From contig JADJLG010000001.1 of assembly GCA_016710235.1 (NCBI GenBank), positions 795,501 through 859,500 on the forward strand: a stretch of DNA of 64,000 nt, given 5' to 3'. Shown piece by piece: positions 26,701 to 36,268 of the stretch. The notes beneath the pieces were generated by a model. That model was not told the origin of the DNA and searched no databases. It saw only the letters and a program-made list of their open reading frames with translations. The position numbers and the translations under genes are program-made. The DNA comes from Saprospiraceae bacterium. GTDB lineage: Bacteria; Bacteroidota; Bacteroidia; Chitinophagales; Saprospiraceae. Each line of letters opens with the position of its first letter. The stretch's first letter is position 1.

Positions 26701-29384
26701 GTCTCACCATTCAATATCCAAAAAAACTGTTCATTTCTAATCAATACTTCGTCTCTGCCGTCGCCATTAAAATCATAAACCGAGAGACCTGCCATTCCAG
26801 ACATATCCATATTGGCGATCTGAAATATTCTACTCCATTGATTAGCACTATAAGCAAATGCATAAATTGAATCTCTAGTGTTAAACACCACATCAGGGCT
26901 ATTGTCAGTATTCAGATACCCTATTGCAGGGGTTGCAAAGGAACCTAAAAAACTATACACACTGCCTCGCGGAGAAATCACATTATTGGTTTGGACATCC
27001 CACACATAAAAACTCACTTGACCTCGAATATTAATACCAGGTGGAGTACTAATTACAAATGCATCTTGGTCACCATCTAAATCGAAATCCGCAATAGCGG
27101 AATATCCATCTTTTTCATTTGGAACTTCTTGTACCAGAGTCAGATTTGAAAGTTGTGGGGTGTTGATATTCAAATCAACCGCATATACTTGGTTGGCAGT
27201 GACAAGCTCAAGGCCATCACATGTTGGGCACATATTATCGGGTAATATATCCACGGCAATTGATCCAGAATTTCCTACTGTAATTGGAGATTTGCCCAAA
27301 TTTTTATTTAAATCCTGATCAATATATTTTACACCAGTCACTGCATTCCATATTGCATTGTTAATATATATCTCAGGAACTCCATCCTGGTTAAAATCGG
27401 CAAAGCTTGGTTGTTGACTATATGTTGCTATTGGAACCCGATACTTTCTTACATAGTTTGAATTTCCTAGGTACTCTATTCTTTCCAGAAAACCAATGGA
27501 GCTAAATATGTCTCCATAACCATTTTGATCTACATCTGCTATGCCAATACTTCTTGCGAAAGTACCTCCTGTGATTGGGATTAATGCTTCTCTAGTTCCT
27601 GTTTTACCATCTAATACAATCACATTATTACTGTATTTTTGACCATTTGCATCAATATATTGAGTACATCCTATTATTTCAATATTGCCGTCATTGTCAA
27701 TATCTCCTGCGTATGGAATATTTGTTTCAAACCAATTATATGAAGTATCTGTCCTCCATTTTGTTTTAATCGAAGCAAATGAGTTCTTGAGTTGGCGAGG
27801 ACATGATTCATCACAAGGATCAAAATAAAAGTCATTGATCTCATCACAGCAGTCAGGATCAAAACCATCTATTAATTCATCTCCATCATCATCCATGAGA
27901 TTGCCACAAATTTCTATGCAGCCAACAGTGTAAATAAATTTATTGGTGCTTTTCTTGCAGTCTTTATTTTCTACAACAACATGAATTTTATGAGTTCCAA
28001 TTTTAGTGTTTTGCCAATTAAATTGATCTCCAATAAAAGCTACATTGCCATCAATATACCATGTTGTCGTGTGCCCTGGATCTTGACTCATGATATATAG
28101 TGGAAGAATGCTGTTTAATGGAATACAAAATGTATCACGAAGATTATGAATAAAATCAATGTTACAATTAACGTTGATCATTATCGAGTCCTTAAATATG
28201 CATTTTGCATCATTACCTTTTACCACAAGTTTGATCGTATGTTTACCTTCCTGATAGAATGGATAAAAAAAGTCAGCGGTACTACTAATCAAAATTCCAT
28301 TATCATACCACTCCCATTGGTATGCTCCTTGAGAAGTATTAGATCTTAAGTGAAATGGAATGGATACTGCTGAATTTAAACTATCATACACTATTCTGAC
28401 ATCCACAGGATTTGGGCATGGATCTAGACAAGAAGAACAAAAAAGAAGACTTTTTCTAAGATTACTTAGACTTAGCTTCATACGACTTTTTTGACCTTGG
28501 GTAAATACTATTTTACACAGTCCACTACCATAATCCATAAAGTTGATCACTTGATCGGGTTGATCTTGGGTGAACCCAGATCGGGTATCTGTAGTGCATG
28601 TATTGACATTTTGGTTACAATCTACCGGTGCTGTTGAGGCATCCGGAGGAGTATCACAAACCTTGTCACCGTCCACCATACAGTCATCGTTTTTACAGCC
28701 TCCTTCAAAAGTGTGAAGCAAGCCGAGATAATGTCCCATCTCATGGATCAATGTAGATGTGTTTTCAGGGTTTCTACCTGTCAGAGCTGACTCGACAACA
28801 AGCCCATCTAAAGGACTCCCATGAAGTATTGGGCCGTTGGCATAACCTAGAACACCTCTACCAGATATTGAAGAAATTATTTCATTGACGATATACACAT
28901 TTGCATAGCAACTGGCATCCCAATGGATCAGGTTTTTCAACTTCGCATCTTGTTCCTCAGCAATAAGGGTAGAAAGTGAAGAGTTAGTCCGCGTTATCCC
29001 TGAAGTAGGTTGTCCTTGAGGATCTTGCTCTGCAAGACAAAATTGGATCTCCACAGGAGTTCCTGCTTTATGATAATATTCTCCTTGATTAGAAAATCCT
29101 TGGTTGAGAAAATCAATTGCTTTGAGTACTTGTGCATCGGATATGTCGCCTATCCCTTGATCATGTATAATATGTATAACTACGGGTATGAACTCAACCG
29201 CACGTCTTTGAGACTCATCATTTGCCCCCAATTGCCACAGTTTTTCAAATTCGAGGTGTTTTTCCAGCAACTCAGGAGATTTATCTTCCTGTTCTGTTGG
29301 TAAAAAAACACATTCCACTTGAGCACGAACTAAACCTCCTCCCAAATTCAATGCAAAGACGAACAACAGGAGCTGAAACTTCAT
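23769..29384 (-). CDS. Giant M43-type metalloprotease with FG-GAP repeats and T9SS type B domain
   Basis: The 1871-residue protein has a signal peptide (1-22). Residues about 65-320 form a pappalysin/cytophagalysin M43 metalloprotease: zinc motif HEMGHYLGLLH with His214, Glu215, His218 and His224, and a Met-turn in VINFMDYGSGLC. PKD/Ig-like modules follow, then a cysteine-rich ICGNLMDDDGDELIDGFDPD motif. About residues 560-940 carry six FG-GAP-like, calcium-type repeats (examples DIDNDGNIEI, DFDLDGDQDAF, DFNGDGRDEV). The C-terminal third holds alternating Cys-rich modules described separately. The end (FIPNVFSPNGDQLNDFLDI onward) is the gliding-motility-type, T9SS type B sorting domain. It is probably a large cell-surface or secreted protease and adhesin. 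Confidence 0.87.
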   Translation of the reverse strand: MKFQLLLFVFALNLGGGLVRAQVECVFLPTEQEDKSPELLEKHLEFEKLWQLGANDESQRRAVEFIPVVIHIIHDQGIGDISDAQVLKAIDFLNQGFSNQGEYYHKAGTPVEIQFCLAEQDPQGQPTSGITRTNSSLSTLIAEEQDAKLKNLIHWDASCYANVYIVNEIISSISGRGVLGYANGPILHGSPLDGLVVESALTGRNPENTSTLIHEMGHYLGLLHTFEGGCKNDDCMVDGDKVCDTPPDASTAPVDCNQNVNTCTTDTRSGFTQDQPDQVINFMDYGSGLCKIVFTQGQKSRMKLSLSNLRKSLLFCSSCLDPCPNPVDVRIVYDSLNSAVSIPFHLRSNTSQGAYQWEWYDNGILISSTADFFYPFYQEGKHTIKLVVKGNDAKCIFKDSIMINVNCNIDFIHNLRDTFCIPLNSILPLYIMSQDPGHTTTWYIDGNVAFIGDQFNWQNTKIGTHKIHVVVENKDCKKSTNKFIYTVGCIEICGNLMDDDGDELIDGFDPDCCDEINDFYFDPCDESCPRQLKNSFASIKTKWRTDTSYNWFETNIPYAGDIDNDGNIEIIGCTQYIDANGQKYSNNVIVLDGKTGTREALIPITGGTFARSIGIADVDQNGYGDIFSSIGFLERIEYLGNSNYVRKYRVPIATYSQQPSFADFNQDGVPEIYINNAIWNAVTGVKYIDQDLNKNLGKSPITVGNSGSIAVDILPDNMCPTCDGLELVTANQVYAVDLNINTPQLSNLTLVQEVPNEKDGYSAIADFDLDGDQDAFVISTPPGINIRGQVSFYVWDVQTNNVISPRGSVYSFLGSFATPAIGYLNTDNSPDVVFNTRDSIYAFAYSANQWSRIFQIANMDMSGMAGLSVYDFNGDGRDEVLIRNEQFFWILNGETGAIIFSYPCPTGTGYEYPTVADIDGDLEAELLFSCDGQLICLEAAPGSWTFTRPVWNQLIYNNVNVNDDLTIPQYQQKSHLPQNHNKFLNQYSYLQKSGSDIAFINSSTKCSADSLILHVSICNQGPSNVNDSLYISVFDQNPFSTSCNLIARINSGFIQLGKDSCKEIILQLIKPLANQVFLVLNTQLFSVTPFPPNDLDAYFVINECNYRNNLFVIQTPQDPIIDLGPDKQICDFESVRLVASPEFSSYKWIDGSIDSIFTVLAPGTYWVEVQDQCGNVVRDSITFTLLVASKIELGHDIEVCKGDSLTFTVQFQQLLWKGNFDLNCDTCNTIHFLPDSSGKLEIYGKYNDHCYSYDSINIFVKEKHKIKKFDFLCRGESISINGVNIDRDSMLIYSYGIGGACDTIVEHFISIDTSRLDLGNDKFICPGNSVQLSVNLAGNVKWRNSPDLSCLNCPNPFVSPTRFPESFFVTVTTDSMCIFHDSILLLELPTSFTKLDKTICEGDSIRIGKQWIKNQGIYADSLQNTYSCDSIVEYQIRYDNSKLELPDFLPICEGDSISFQLTGFLDYNWENSADIRCDTCAQVLIKPSNTKNQYILNALTQSQCWVVDTLTLDVLSAYQKRDTFHACNGDSVFWFGKWRKPGQVYLHSIKSQLSCDSLYYLHLITFPLAPVDLGGDKKQCKGDILNFSATGSNNRIWQSNVKLACDTCLDLKIICEQNQWLQLSAWDMNNCLTNDSIWIEVKPSFHDFREVFLCSGDSIKIGMQWIKEPLTYTESLESVDNCDSLLITHLIFYTSILPKIPDTIYAIEGESLKLNYLSENEVSQVLWTSDLSLSCDNCIHTELVADRPGMIHLVVQDKNGCEQEFDLVVLIKQENFQVFIPNVFSPNGDQLNDFLDIYSESEDIFINHIQIFDRWGELVYETKEKKFSDYIPWDGTFRSKDCPVAVYVLDAVFTLKSGKKLKRTTDIQLIR
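24150..25830 (-). repeat. Alternating tandem Cys-rich protein modules within the M43 protease
   Basis: Two kinds of segment alternate in the encoded protein. One has a W-x-S(or N)-x-D/K-L-x-C-x-x-C core (NCDTC, SCLNC, RCDTC, ACDTC, SCDNC: five copies). The other begins C-x-G-D/E-S-I and ends with CDS or CDT (four copies: CRGESI, CEGDSI, CNGDSV, CSGDSI). Copies diverge at protein level, so this is an old modular expansion and not a recent DNA repeat. Confidence 0.75.
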
Positions 29385-29592
29385 ATGCGAAAATTTGACT
29401 TAAAAATATCGAATATTGATGAATTCAGTATTTCAATCGTTCACATTGTATTGAATCAGATTTCACAGAAGGGGATCGCAATAAGAATCAAATAGACAAT
29501 AAATAAAGTTCAGATAAAGTTTTAACCACTTTACAAATTGATTTAGGAATGATTTTTTATTCCGCTGAATTTAGAAACTTTGTTTTCAGCTC

Positions 29593-32115
29593 TTACTTCT
29601 TTATCCAAGCTTGGCATTGCTTTCCACATTGTATCCAATAGAGACCGGGAGTCAATTTTTCGACATCCAATTGAAAATGATTCTCATCTTTGGATATAGT
29701 GTCAATCTTCATTTCCTCACCCAATGCATTGATGATTTGAATTCGACCCGGCTTATCTTTTGTGATAACTAATATGGATGCTCCTCCTGGATTCGGGAAA
29801 ATTTGAATCGGAGAAATTTCCGGTTTTTGAATTACAGCATTCGGCGCTTTCTTCGTTCCAATCATTACTCCCTGACCAAAACTCGTGATCCACAATTCTC
29901 CCGTTTTATAGGGATGAAAAAACAACCGCATAGGATGGCGATGTGGATAATCGGTCAATGTAAATACCGGCGTCGATTGATTCAACTCCGCAGTATAAAA
30001 AAGTCCTCCGGTTTCAGTACTCACATACATTTCATTAGGATTTACAGGAGATATCGCAGCGGACTCCACACGTTCGTGGTCGAAAATACGTGTCCAGTTC
30101 AATCCCCGGTCTTTTGTCTTATAGAGTCCTCCTACACCTTTTGATGCGGACACTCCCCAACCTGCAAAAACTCCGGCATACCAAGTATTCTGGCTTGGAT
30201 CATGTGGGTCAACAATCACATCTTTAGTCCAGTAATACATTCCCGGATGCGATCTGTCTGACCAGGAATTTGTCGAAGGGTCATATAGAAAAACACCACT
30301 GCTGGCTGTAAAAGCCGGATCCCGATGACCGGAATAGCTGACCAAAATTTTACCGTCGTTGAGCACTACAATATTATAGGGATGGCCTTCTGTGCGAGGA
30401 GGATCGGGAAGTTTTGTCCATGTTGCAGAAACTCCAAGATTTGCATTTTTTGTTTGCCAAATTCCTCCGATTCCGACGTTGCTGTTGACACGAGCAGCAT
30501 AGAGAGTGTTGTCTTCTTTGGGATGCGCCGCAACCGTTGCTACCACATCGCTAAACTGCGTCATAGCAGTCCAGGTCTTCCCTTTGTCTTTGCTGAACTT
30601 GACCTCACCTGTGTTTGAAGCCCGATCCAGCAAGCCGTCAGTGAGGTAAGTGCTTTGATACAAATCATGCACGCTGGAAGTGGCCATGTACAAGGTTTTC
30701 TTGTCATTTGAACTGACCATTCTGTAAGACGAATTGTCCGTATGGCCGGTATAATCAAAAGACCAGTTATTCCCTCCATCAATAGACCGCGTACCATTAA
30801 TATCTGACTGACAGGTCCATACCGTATTTTCATCTGCCCAGTATGTCTGCCAGGCGGATACCTGATTGAGATCCCCATTGCTGGCATAGTAAGTTCCTTT
30901 ATTGATCAGTGTATTCTGTGGATTGCTTTGAGAGGGATTCACATACAGTTGTTTCCATAAGCTACCGCCATCAAATGTAGCATGGACAAAGCCCAGATCT
31001 GAAAAATAACATATCTCCGGATTGCGAGGGTGCACCGACATCCCCAATACAAACTCACCAAACCACCAACCCTTGTCTCCACGATCCCCGCTATATGCCG
31101 TTTGAATGTTTTCATTATTCAATGTTTTCAATACGCTAGTCCACAATTGTCCAGCATTTGAAGTTTTTAAAATCATGGGATGACGATTCTGAGAATCCCC
31201 GTTGGCGTACTGCAAGCCACCAATGTAAACTGTATTGATGTCATTCTCTGCCATTGAGATAAATTTTCCATGATGATTTGCAAACTGTATCCCTGAATTC
31301 ATTTGGGTCCAATTCCCAGATGCATTGTCCATTGATAGTACGGCACTCACTAAATTGTCAAATACAAAAAGATCGTTATAATCTTCGCCATCGAGCAAGT
31401 TCAACTTTCCTGCAAGAGCAAAAAATCGCATCGTACTTCCTGATTTTGCTCCACAAAACGATACAATTCCGGTTCCTGCCGGAATCCCTGTGGTAGTCCA
31501 AAGAGAGAATGAATTTCCTCCATCCGTTGACCTGACGATACCGTCAAGAGTAGCAATGTAAATATTATTTCCATCGAAAAATGCGCCTCCTGACTGTAGT
31601 CCCAAATCCGCTTTTTTTGAGGTATAGATGAGCTTAAAATGATCCCCTCCGTCTTGCGAAATATACATTTGGGATTTTTGAGAAATGACAATTTGTTGAG
31701 GTGAGTCGTAATTGGAATAAATGGCGTCCAAAAATTCATAAGGATCTGGATTTCCCGGGCATTTATGCCAGGTTTTTCCTCCATCTACGGATTTGACCGG
31801 TGCTGCTCTGTCTTCATATCCATCAGGCTTGTACGAGATCGCATATCTGATGAGATCCTCCTTGGTAAAACAAACTTTACTGTAGTTTCCTCCTTGAATC
31901 TGTCGATGGTCGATGAGCTTCCAGTTCAATCCATCCTGATCGCTGTGATACATGCTTGACAGGTCACAAGAGATGTACACTTCATGTTCGTTATTTGGAT
32001 TCAATGATGGAAAAAACAAAGCACCGCCACCACCAATTCCGATGGATTTAAACTGATCTACTTGCGCAAGTAAAATAAAAGGGAAAATTAGAAAATACAA
32101 TATTAATCTTTTCAT
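29593..32115 (-). CDS. Secreted BNR/sortilin-type beta-propeller protein, T9SS-sorted
   Basis: The 840-residue protein has a signal peptide ending at LLAQ. Its body is a long series of BNR/Asp-box-like blades of the kind seen in VPS10, sialidase and xyloglucanase-type (GH74) proteins: SVDGGKTWHKC, SQDGGDHFKL, STDGGNSFSLW, SIDGGNNWSFD, SKDKGKTWTAM, TKDRGLNWTR. The last 80 residues (IQIFPNPGGASIL onward) are a T9SS type A sorting domain. It starts 21 bases behind the response-regulator gene on the same strand, so the regulator and this exported protein probably form an operon. Enzymatic activity on a polysaccharide is possible, but no catalytic residues can be assigned from motif reading. Confidence 0.8.
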   Translation of the reverse strand: MKRLILYFLIFPFILLAQVDQFKSIGIGGGGALFFPSLNPNNEHEVYISCDLSSMYHSDQDGLNWKLIDHRQIQGGNYSKVCFTKEDLIRYAISYKPDGYEDRAAPVKSVDGGKTWHKCPGNPDPYEFLDAIYSNYDSPQQIVISQKSQMYISQDGGDHFKLIYTSKKADLGLQSGGAFFDGNNIYIATLDGIVRSTDGGNSFSLWTTTGIPAGTGIVSFCGAKSGSTMRFFALAGKLNLLDGEDYNDLFVFDNLVSAVLSMDNASGNWTQMNSGIQFANHHGKFISMAENDINTVYIGGLQYANGDSQNRHPMILKTSNAGQLWTSVLKTLNNENIQTAYSGDRGDKGWWFGEFVLGMSVHPRNPEICYFSDLGFVHATFDGGSLWKQLYVNPSQSNPQNTLINKGTYYASNGDLNQVSAWQTYWADENTVWTCQSDINGTRSIDGGNNWSFDYTGHTDNSSYRMVSSNDKKTLYMATSSVHDLYQSTYLTDGLLDRASNTGEVKFSKDKGKTWTAMTQFSDVVATVAAHPKEDNTLYAARVNSNVGIGGIWQTKNANLGVSATWTKLPDPPRTEGHPYNIVVLNDGKILVSYSGHRDPAFTASSGVFLYDPSTNSWSDRSHPGMYYWTKDVIVDPHDPSQNTWYAGVFAGWGVSASKGVGGLYKTKDRGLNWTRIFDHERVESAAISPVNPNEMYVSTETGGLFYTAELNQSTPVFTLTDYPHRHPMRLFFHPYKTGELWITSFGQGVMIGTKKAPNAVIQKPEISPIQIFPNPGGASILVITKDKPGRIQIINALGEEMKIDTISKDENHFQLDVEKLTPGLYWIQCGKQCQAWIKK

Positions 32116-32136
32116 GGTTGATTTTTATAAAATACA

Positions 32137-32775
32137 CTATACCAAATTTTCTTTTAATGCCTTGGTGACGGCTTCAGTTTTGGAGTTTACATGAAGTTTT
32201 TCGTAAATATGTTTTATATGGGTTTGTACGGTAAAAAAACTAATATAAAGTCTATCAGCAACGATCTTATAAGATTCACCCTCTACCAATAGTTGCAGTA
32301 TTTCCTTCTCACGTTCTGTCAAAGAAAAATTGGATGCTGTAGTTGATCCACTGCAAGGGGACTTGATCATAGTGAGTACTTTTCTTGCCACTAGCGGACT
32401 CATAGGGGCGCCCCCATCCATAATATCTTTTATAAAACTAATGATAGTATCTGAATTGGAACTCTTGAGCATATATCCTGCTGCTCCGGCTTTTATTGCC
32501 TGAAAAATTCTATCTGCATCTTCAAAGACTGTTTGAATCAAGATTTTGATATGTGGAAATTGTGATGAGATAATTTTACTTGCTTCAATTCCGTTTATTC
32601 CAGGCATCTCAATATCCATGAGGATTACATCTGGATTAGACTTCAAAATGTCTTTCATTAGATTGGAACAATCTGGATATGCACCAACACAGCACATGCT
32701 ATCACCATCATTGATCACCAGCTGGATACTCTCTCGCAGATGTCTGTTATCTTCAAACAATGCAACTTTGATCAT
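32137..32775 (-). CDS. NarL/LuxR-type response regulator
   Basis: The 212-residue regulator has an N-terminal receiver domain with acidic pocket FEDN, phospho-acceptor Asp54 in DVILMDIEMPG, and Lys103 in GYMLKSS. The C-terminal LuxR-type helix-turn-helix runs from LTEREKEILQLLVEGESYK to FTVQTHIKHIYEKLHV. Such regulators pair with HisKA_3 histidine kinases; the only one in the window is the large propeller kinase at 37325, about 4.5 kb away on the other strand. The BNR-propeller gene follows after 21 bases. A TACATTTG box lies just upstream. Family is certain; the pairing is inferred. Confidence 0.93.
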   Translation of the reverse strand: MIKVALFEDNRHLRESIQLVINDGDSMCCVGAYPDCSNLMKDILKSNPDVILMDIEMPGINGIEASKIISSQFPHIKILIQTVFEDADRIFQAIKAGAAGYMLKSSNSDTIISFIKDIMDGGAPMSPLVARKVLTMIKSPCSGSTTASNFSLTEREKEILQLLVEGESYKIVADRLYISFFTVQTHIKHIYEKLHVNSKTEAVTKALKENLV

Positions 32776-32792
32776 TATCTATAAATTATCAG

Positions 32793-32800
32793 CAAATGTA
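32793..32800 (-). promoter_or_regulatory. Promoter -7 box of the response-regulator gene
   Basis: On the minus strand this reads TACATTTG, a full match to TAnnTTTG, 17 bases before the start codon. No well-spaced TTG is seen at -33, which could mean that an activator is needed. Confidence 0.5.
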
Positions 32801-32935
32801 TTAATTTATTTTCATTCTATTTAAGATGAGCATTGCAGCAAAGTTTGTAACAATGCTTTTAATCCTCACTAATAAAAATGGTATTCAACTTATTATCCTG
32901 AACAAACCCATTCTTTTACACAAACTAACTACTCA

Positions 32936-34453
32936 TTAATTTATGTCTATTTTATTTATTTTAATCGACGCATGTCCTAGTTCTGTTTCCAGTTGCAAGA
33001 CATATATTCCCATAGGCAAATGTGCCAGATCAAGTTCTTGATCTCGATGGGGATAAGATATATTCATGATTTGATTTCCTTGGAGATTATAGAGACTAAT
33101 GTTACTTATTTCTATTTGATCATTATATTTTATATGCACTTTTTGATCTGAATAAGAATAAAATGCCCTTATTTTTTCGAGTAGAGTTTTATCAATTGCT
33201 GTAAATTGGAGGATTTCATAAGTCTGTGTTGCCCCGCAATTTTTACTATCCCTCATAGAAATTCTATACTTGCCTGCTTTTTGATTGAATATGTCTTCGT
33301 GAGTACCAACTATATTTAAATTAGAGTCATTCCAAGTATAGCCTATTGGAGTAAATCCATTTGTATTTGTTACATCAATATTACCCCCTGAATTTCCATT
33401 GCGGTGATCTATTTTGACTAATTTTACTTTAAACTCTGGTGGTGCAGCTATTGTATAACTCTTACTCTCTTTACATCCATAACTATCTGTTAAAGTAACC
33501 GAATATGTACCGGAAGGTATATTTAGATTTGATGAAGTGGTAATTCCGTTATTCCACAAATAACTAAACGGAGGCTTACCTCCAGAACCATATGAAGCAA
33601 TATGGCCATCTGACTTGTCGAAACAACTTGCATCGGATATTGAAAAAGTATTAATAAGGAGTTTTGTTTCTTGTTTCACAATATATTCATCAGTAGTAAT
33701 AGCGCAACCGGCAGCTTCTCCGGAGATAGCAGTTAATGTGGCTTTATAATTTCCTGCAGGAATATTTGTAAGATTTGGAGTATTTTTTCCATTAGACCAT
33801 AAATATTTATATACTCCAAATGGAGATATTGTTAAGCTTATATTCCCAGTACTATCTCCATTACATTTAACATTATCTATGTCAGGTTTTGGAACAATCC
33901 CAGGTCTCATTCCTACATAAGTGGATCCTACTCTTAAACATCCATCGTCATCTGTAATAGTAAAACTAAAAGTACCATGTGGCACAATAGCCGGATTGGT
34001 TGTACCTATGTAATCATCACCTACGGGTGTTACAATTCTCCAATTGTATTTGTATGGTGCTTTACCACCACTTGAATTTATCTTAACAGATCCATCCATA
34101 TTATATCCACATGTTTTGGTAACATTAGTAGTAAAAGCAATTTTTGGAGTGTATTGCAAGTAACAAATCCCAGTTTTGACTACAGTATATGGCTGGGCAA
34201 TCCTTATTCCTGTAACAGTGACTTTATAAAAACCCGGGACAAGATTAGATAGAGTTTGTGTTGTTTCATTGTTTTCCCATTTGTAAGTGTAAGAAATAAA
34301 TGACCCTGAAACATTGATAGGTTTAGCTTTGATTGATCCATTGCTGGCACCTTCACATTCTACTTTCTTTAGAATATCAAATCCAACTACAAAAGATTGA
34401 GACTTTAAAGCAAGTCCCATTATAAATAAGAAGAATACAAATAAGTTTTTCAT
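32936..34453 (-). CDS. SprB-repeat surface protein with T9SS sorting domain
   Basis: The 505-residue protein has a signal peptide (1-19) and then about four SprB-type repeats of roughly 75-80 residues. These are recognisable by a C-x-G/D-x-S-x-G-x-I start and a centre like YKWENNETTQTLSNL-PG-YKVTVTG. Examples are VKCNGDSTGNISL with YLWSNGKNTPNL, and ASCFDKSDGHIA with YLWNNGITTSS. SprB is the gliding adhesin of Flavobacterium; many surface proteins carry the repeat. The C-terminal 85 residues form a T9SS-type domain (NISLYNLQGNQIMNI, then LPMGIYVLQLE). It shares its promoter layout with the gene at 34599, implying joint control. Confidence 0.83.
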   Translation of the reverse strand: MKNLFVFFLFIMGLALKSQSFVVGFDILKKVECEGASNGSIKAKPINVSGSFISYTYKWENNETTQTLSNLVPGFYKVTVTGIRIAQPYTVVKTGICYLQYTPKIAFTTNVTKTCGYNMDGSVKINSSGGKAPYKYNWRIVTPVGDDYIGTTNPAIVPHGTFSFTITDDDGCLRVGSTYVGMRPGIVPKPDIDNVKCNGDSTGNISLTISPFGVYKYLWSNGKNTPNLTNIPAGNYKATLTAISGEAAGCAITTDEYIVKQETKLLINTFSISDASCFDKSDGHIASYGSGGKPPFSYLWNNGITTSSNLNIPSGTYSVTLTDSYGCKESKSYTIAAPPEFKVKLVKIDHRNGNSGGNIDVTNTNGFTPIGYTWNDSNLNIVGTHEDIFNQKAGKYRISMRDSKNCGATQTYEILQFTAIDKTLLEKIRAFYSYSDQKVHIKYNDQIEISNISLYNLQGNQIMNISYPHRDQELDLAHLPMGIYVLQLETELGHASIKINKIDIN

Positions 34454-34473
34454 TTTTTTAATTTATTTTTCTA

Positions 34474-34526
34474 CACAAAGGTCTTTTGAATACTTCTCCC
34501 CTGCAATACCATAAACGAGGGATATT
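34474..34526 (-). promoter_or_regulatory. Promoter with upstream box shared with the 546-residue gene
   Basis: On the minus strand this contains GACCTTTG as a -7-like element, a TTG exactly 20 bases upstream, and just beyond it a box with TTTATGG and CCTC. The same arrangement, gap-free over 53 bases, stands before the neighbouring gene (36269-36321). It starts 21 bases from the ATG. Conservation on the far side of the -33 suggests an activator site. Confidence 0.6.
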
Positions 34527-34598
34527 GTTCCTACCACCCCTCAACAACTATCATTTGAGCACAATTTTGAGGAGTGGATGAAACAATAGCATGTTTTT

Positions 34599-36239
34599 CT
34601 AGGACTTTATAAATTTCTTAGTCTTGTCCCCTATTCTCACTAAGTAAATTCCCGAAGCTAAACTAGACACATCTACTTCTGCTCGATTTTCACCTTTTAT
34701 CATTTGCAGTGTTTCTTGCCATAATAAATCGCCATTCAATGAAATTATTTTCAATGGAATAAAGTCTTGGTAAGTTGACGAAAATGAAATGCTGAGGAGG
34801 TTTTCTACAGGATTGGTACAATAATCTAGGTGGACGTTTTTTTCTTCAATTAAATCCATGCTGTTTGATCTTGAATCTGCATTATCTTGCAAAGGCAAAA
34901 CTGCTGTTTGTTTTATTTGAAATCCACCCGGCTGACCTTTACTCCAAATCCGAACCACATAATTTATATTTGCTTTGTATTCTGGCGTGACTAGTTTTAC
35001 GTAAGGCATTTTACTACCAAATAATCCGTCATCTATCGTTTTTACAAGAGTTAAACCACTTGCTGTCTCCTCATAGATTTCCATTACGGCATCCGTCACT
35101 TCACCACTTATTGTATTGACTTCCATGTAGCCCGGAAAATTAACACATTTATACTTGAAAAATAGATCAGCACTTCCTATTGTATTTGTAGTAACGGGCT
35201 CTATACTGGTCCCCAAATACCATGTATTGACATCCCTTGTAAGACTTGCATGTGGTTCTGTATACACCATGGATTTGTGTTTCTGATAACCCACCTTCGT
35301 TGCCACAGTAATATACTTTAGGTTACCATAAGATTGACTGTTTGGACACTTTGCAGATAATCTCAAGAAGTATTGAGAACCTTGTGCAAGATTAGATAAA
35401 ACAGCAGGGCTAGAATTCACTATCATAGACTTCCATTCGGATGACCAATGTGGCCTATATTCTATTTTTATATCTTGATTTAAATTGCTAAATTGAACAG
35501 TAATTGCATCTGAAGTTGACGAATATGTCAGATCATTAACTGAAGAAAAACAAGGAGCAAGACTACCATCTTGATATATAGTCATTTTTTTGGTAATATT
35601 TCCTCTTTTCATTACTATCTCTGCAGATCTCTTACTTATATACGAACTGATCCCTATATTGATCGATTGACAAAAATTAAAAGTCTGCGAATTTTGTCCA
35701 TTTGGAAATTGAATCCAGCTAACGGATTTGGTTAAGGTCACTGCACTATCAGAATTCATTACTAAACTAATGTATTGACTCGCCCCACTAATTCTATGGA
35801 TCATTTTATCTACTTTAAGGGTGGGATGCAACTTAAATGCTTGATTATAAAGATTATTGGATTCGTTGGTCTCGGTGATTTGATTATTTGCATCTATTTT
35901 AATCAGTAAATAATAAGCTCCAGCTTTTTGGTTGCATGGAATATCTAGAGTTATGACATCAGAATAATTTGAATTTTGTGCCATAGAGTTTATCGTTCTA
36001 GAATAAACAGGAATTCCGTCACTCGTGTTTTGTGTTTTAGAAATATAGCCATATATTACAAAGGATCCGACTGCCGTACCAATGTTTTCTATGCTGACAT
36101 TATAACTCATACTTGTGATAGCATAATTGGTATTTTCAGTAATAGGTTTGATCGATTTAAACCTAAGATCACCTGCATAATTTTCAATTGCAAAAAGATT
36201 AGATAATAAGAAAAGAAAAGAAACTAATAAATTTTTCAT
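34599..36239 (-). CDS. CARDB/fibronectin-like surface protein with T9SS sorting domain
   Basis: The 546-residue protein has a signal peptide (1-22). A CARDB-like domain follows (about 25-135: MSYNVSIENIGTAVGSFVIYG, ending in DANNQITETNESNN), then a BACON-like segment (about 140-225, ending in KKMTIYQDG). A fibronectin type III-like domain spans about 235-310 (VNDLTYSSTSDAITVQF, then YFLRLSAKC), and a further beta-sandwich region spans about 330-450. The last 80 residues (NLLSISFSSTYQDFIPLKI, then VRIGDKTKKFIKS) are a T9SS type A sorting domain. It is an exported structural or binding protein with no catalytic motif. Confidence 0.78.
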   Translation of the reverse strand: MKNLLVSFLFLLSNLFAIENYAGDLRFKSIKPITENTNYAITSMSYNVSIENIGTAVGSFVIYGYISKTQNTSDGIPVYSRTINSMAQNSNYSDVITLDIPCNQKAGAYYLLIKIDANNQITETNESNNLYNQAFKLHPTLKVDKMIHRISGASQYISLVMNSDSAVTLTKSVSWIQFPNGQNSQTFNFCQSINIGISSYISKRSAEIVMKRGNITKKMTIYQDGSLAPCFSSVNDLTYSSTSDAITVQFSNLNQDIKIEYRPHWSSEWKSMIVNSSPAVLSNLAQGSQYFLRLSAKCPNSQSYGNLKYITVATKVGYQKHKSMVYTEPHASLTRDVNTWYLGTSIEPVTTNTIGSADLFFKYKCVNFPGYMEVNTISGEVTDAVMEIYEETASGLTLVKTIDDGLFGSKMPYVKLVTPEYKANINYVVRIWSKGQPGGFQIKQTAVLPLQDNADSRSNSMDLIEEKNVHLDYCTNPVENLLSISFSSTYQDFIPLKIISLNGDLLWQETLQMIKGENRAEVDVSSLASGIYLVRIGDKTKKFIKS

Positions 36240-36268
36240 AATTACAATTTAATATTTTTAATTAATAG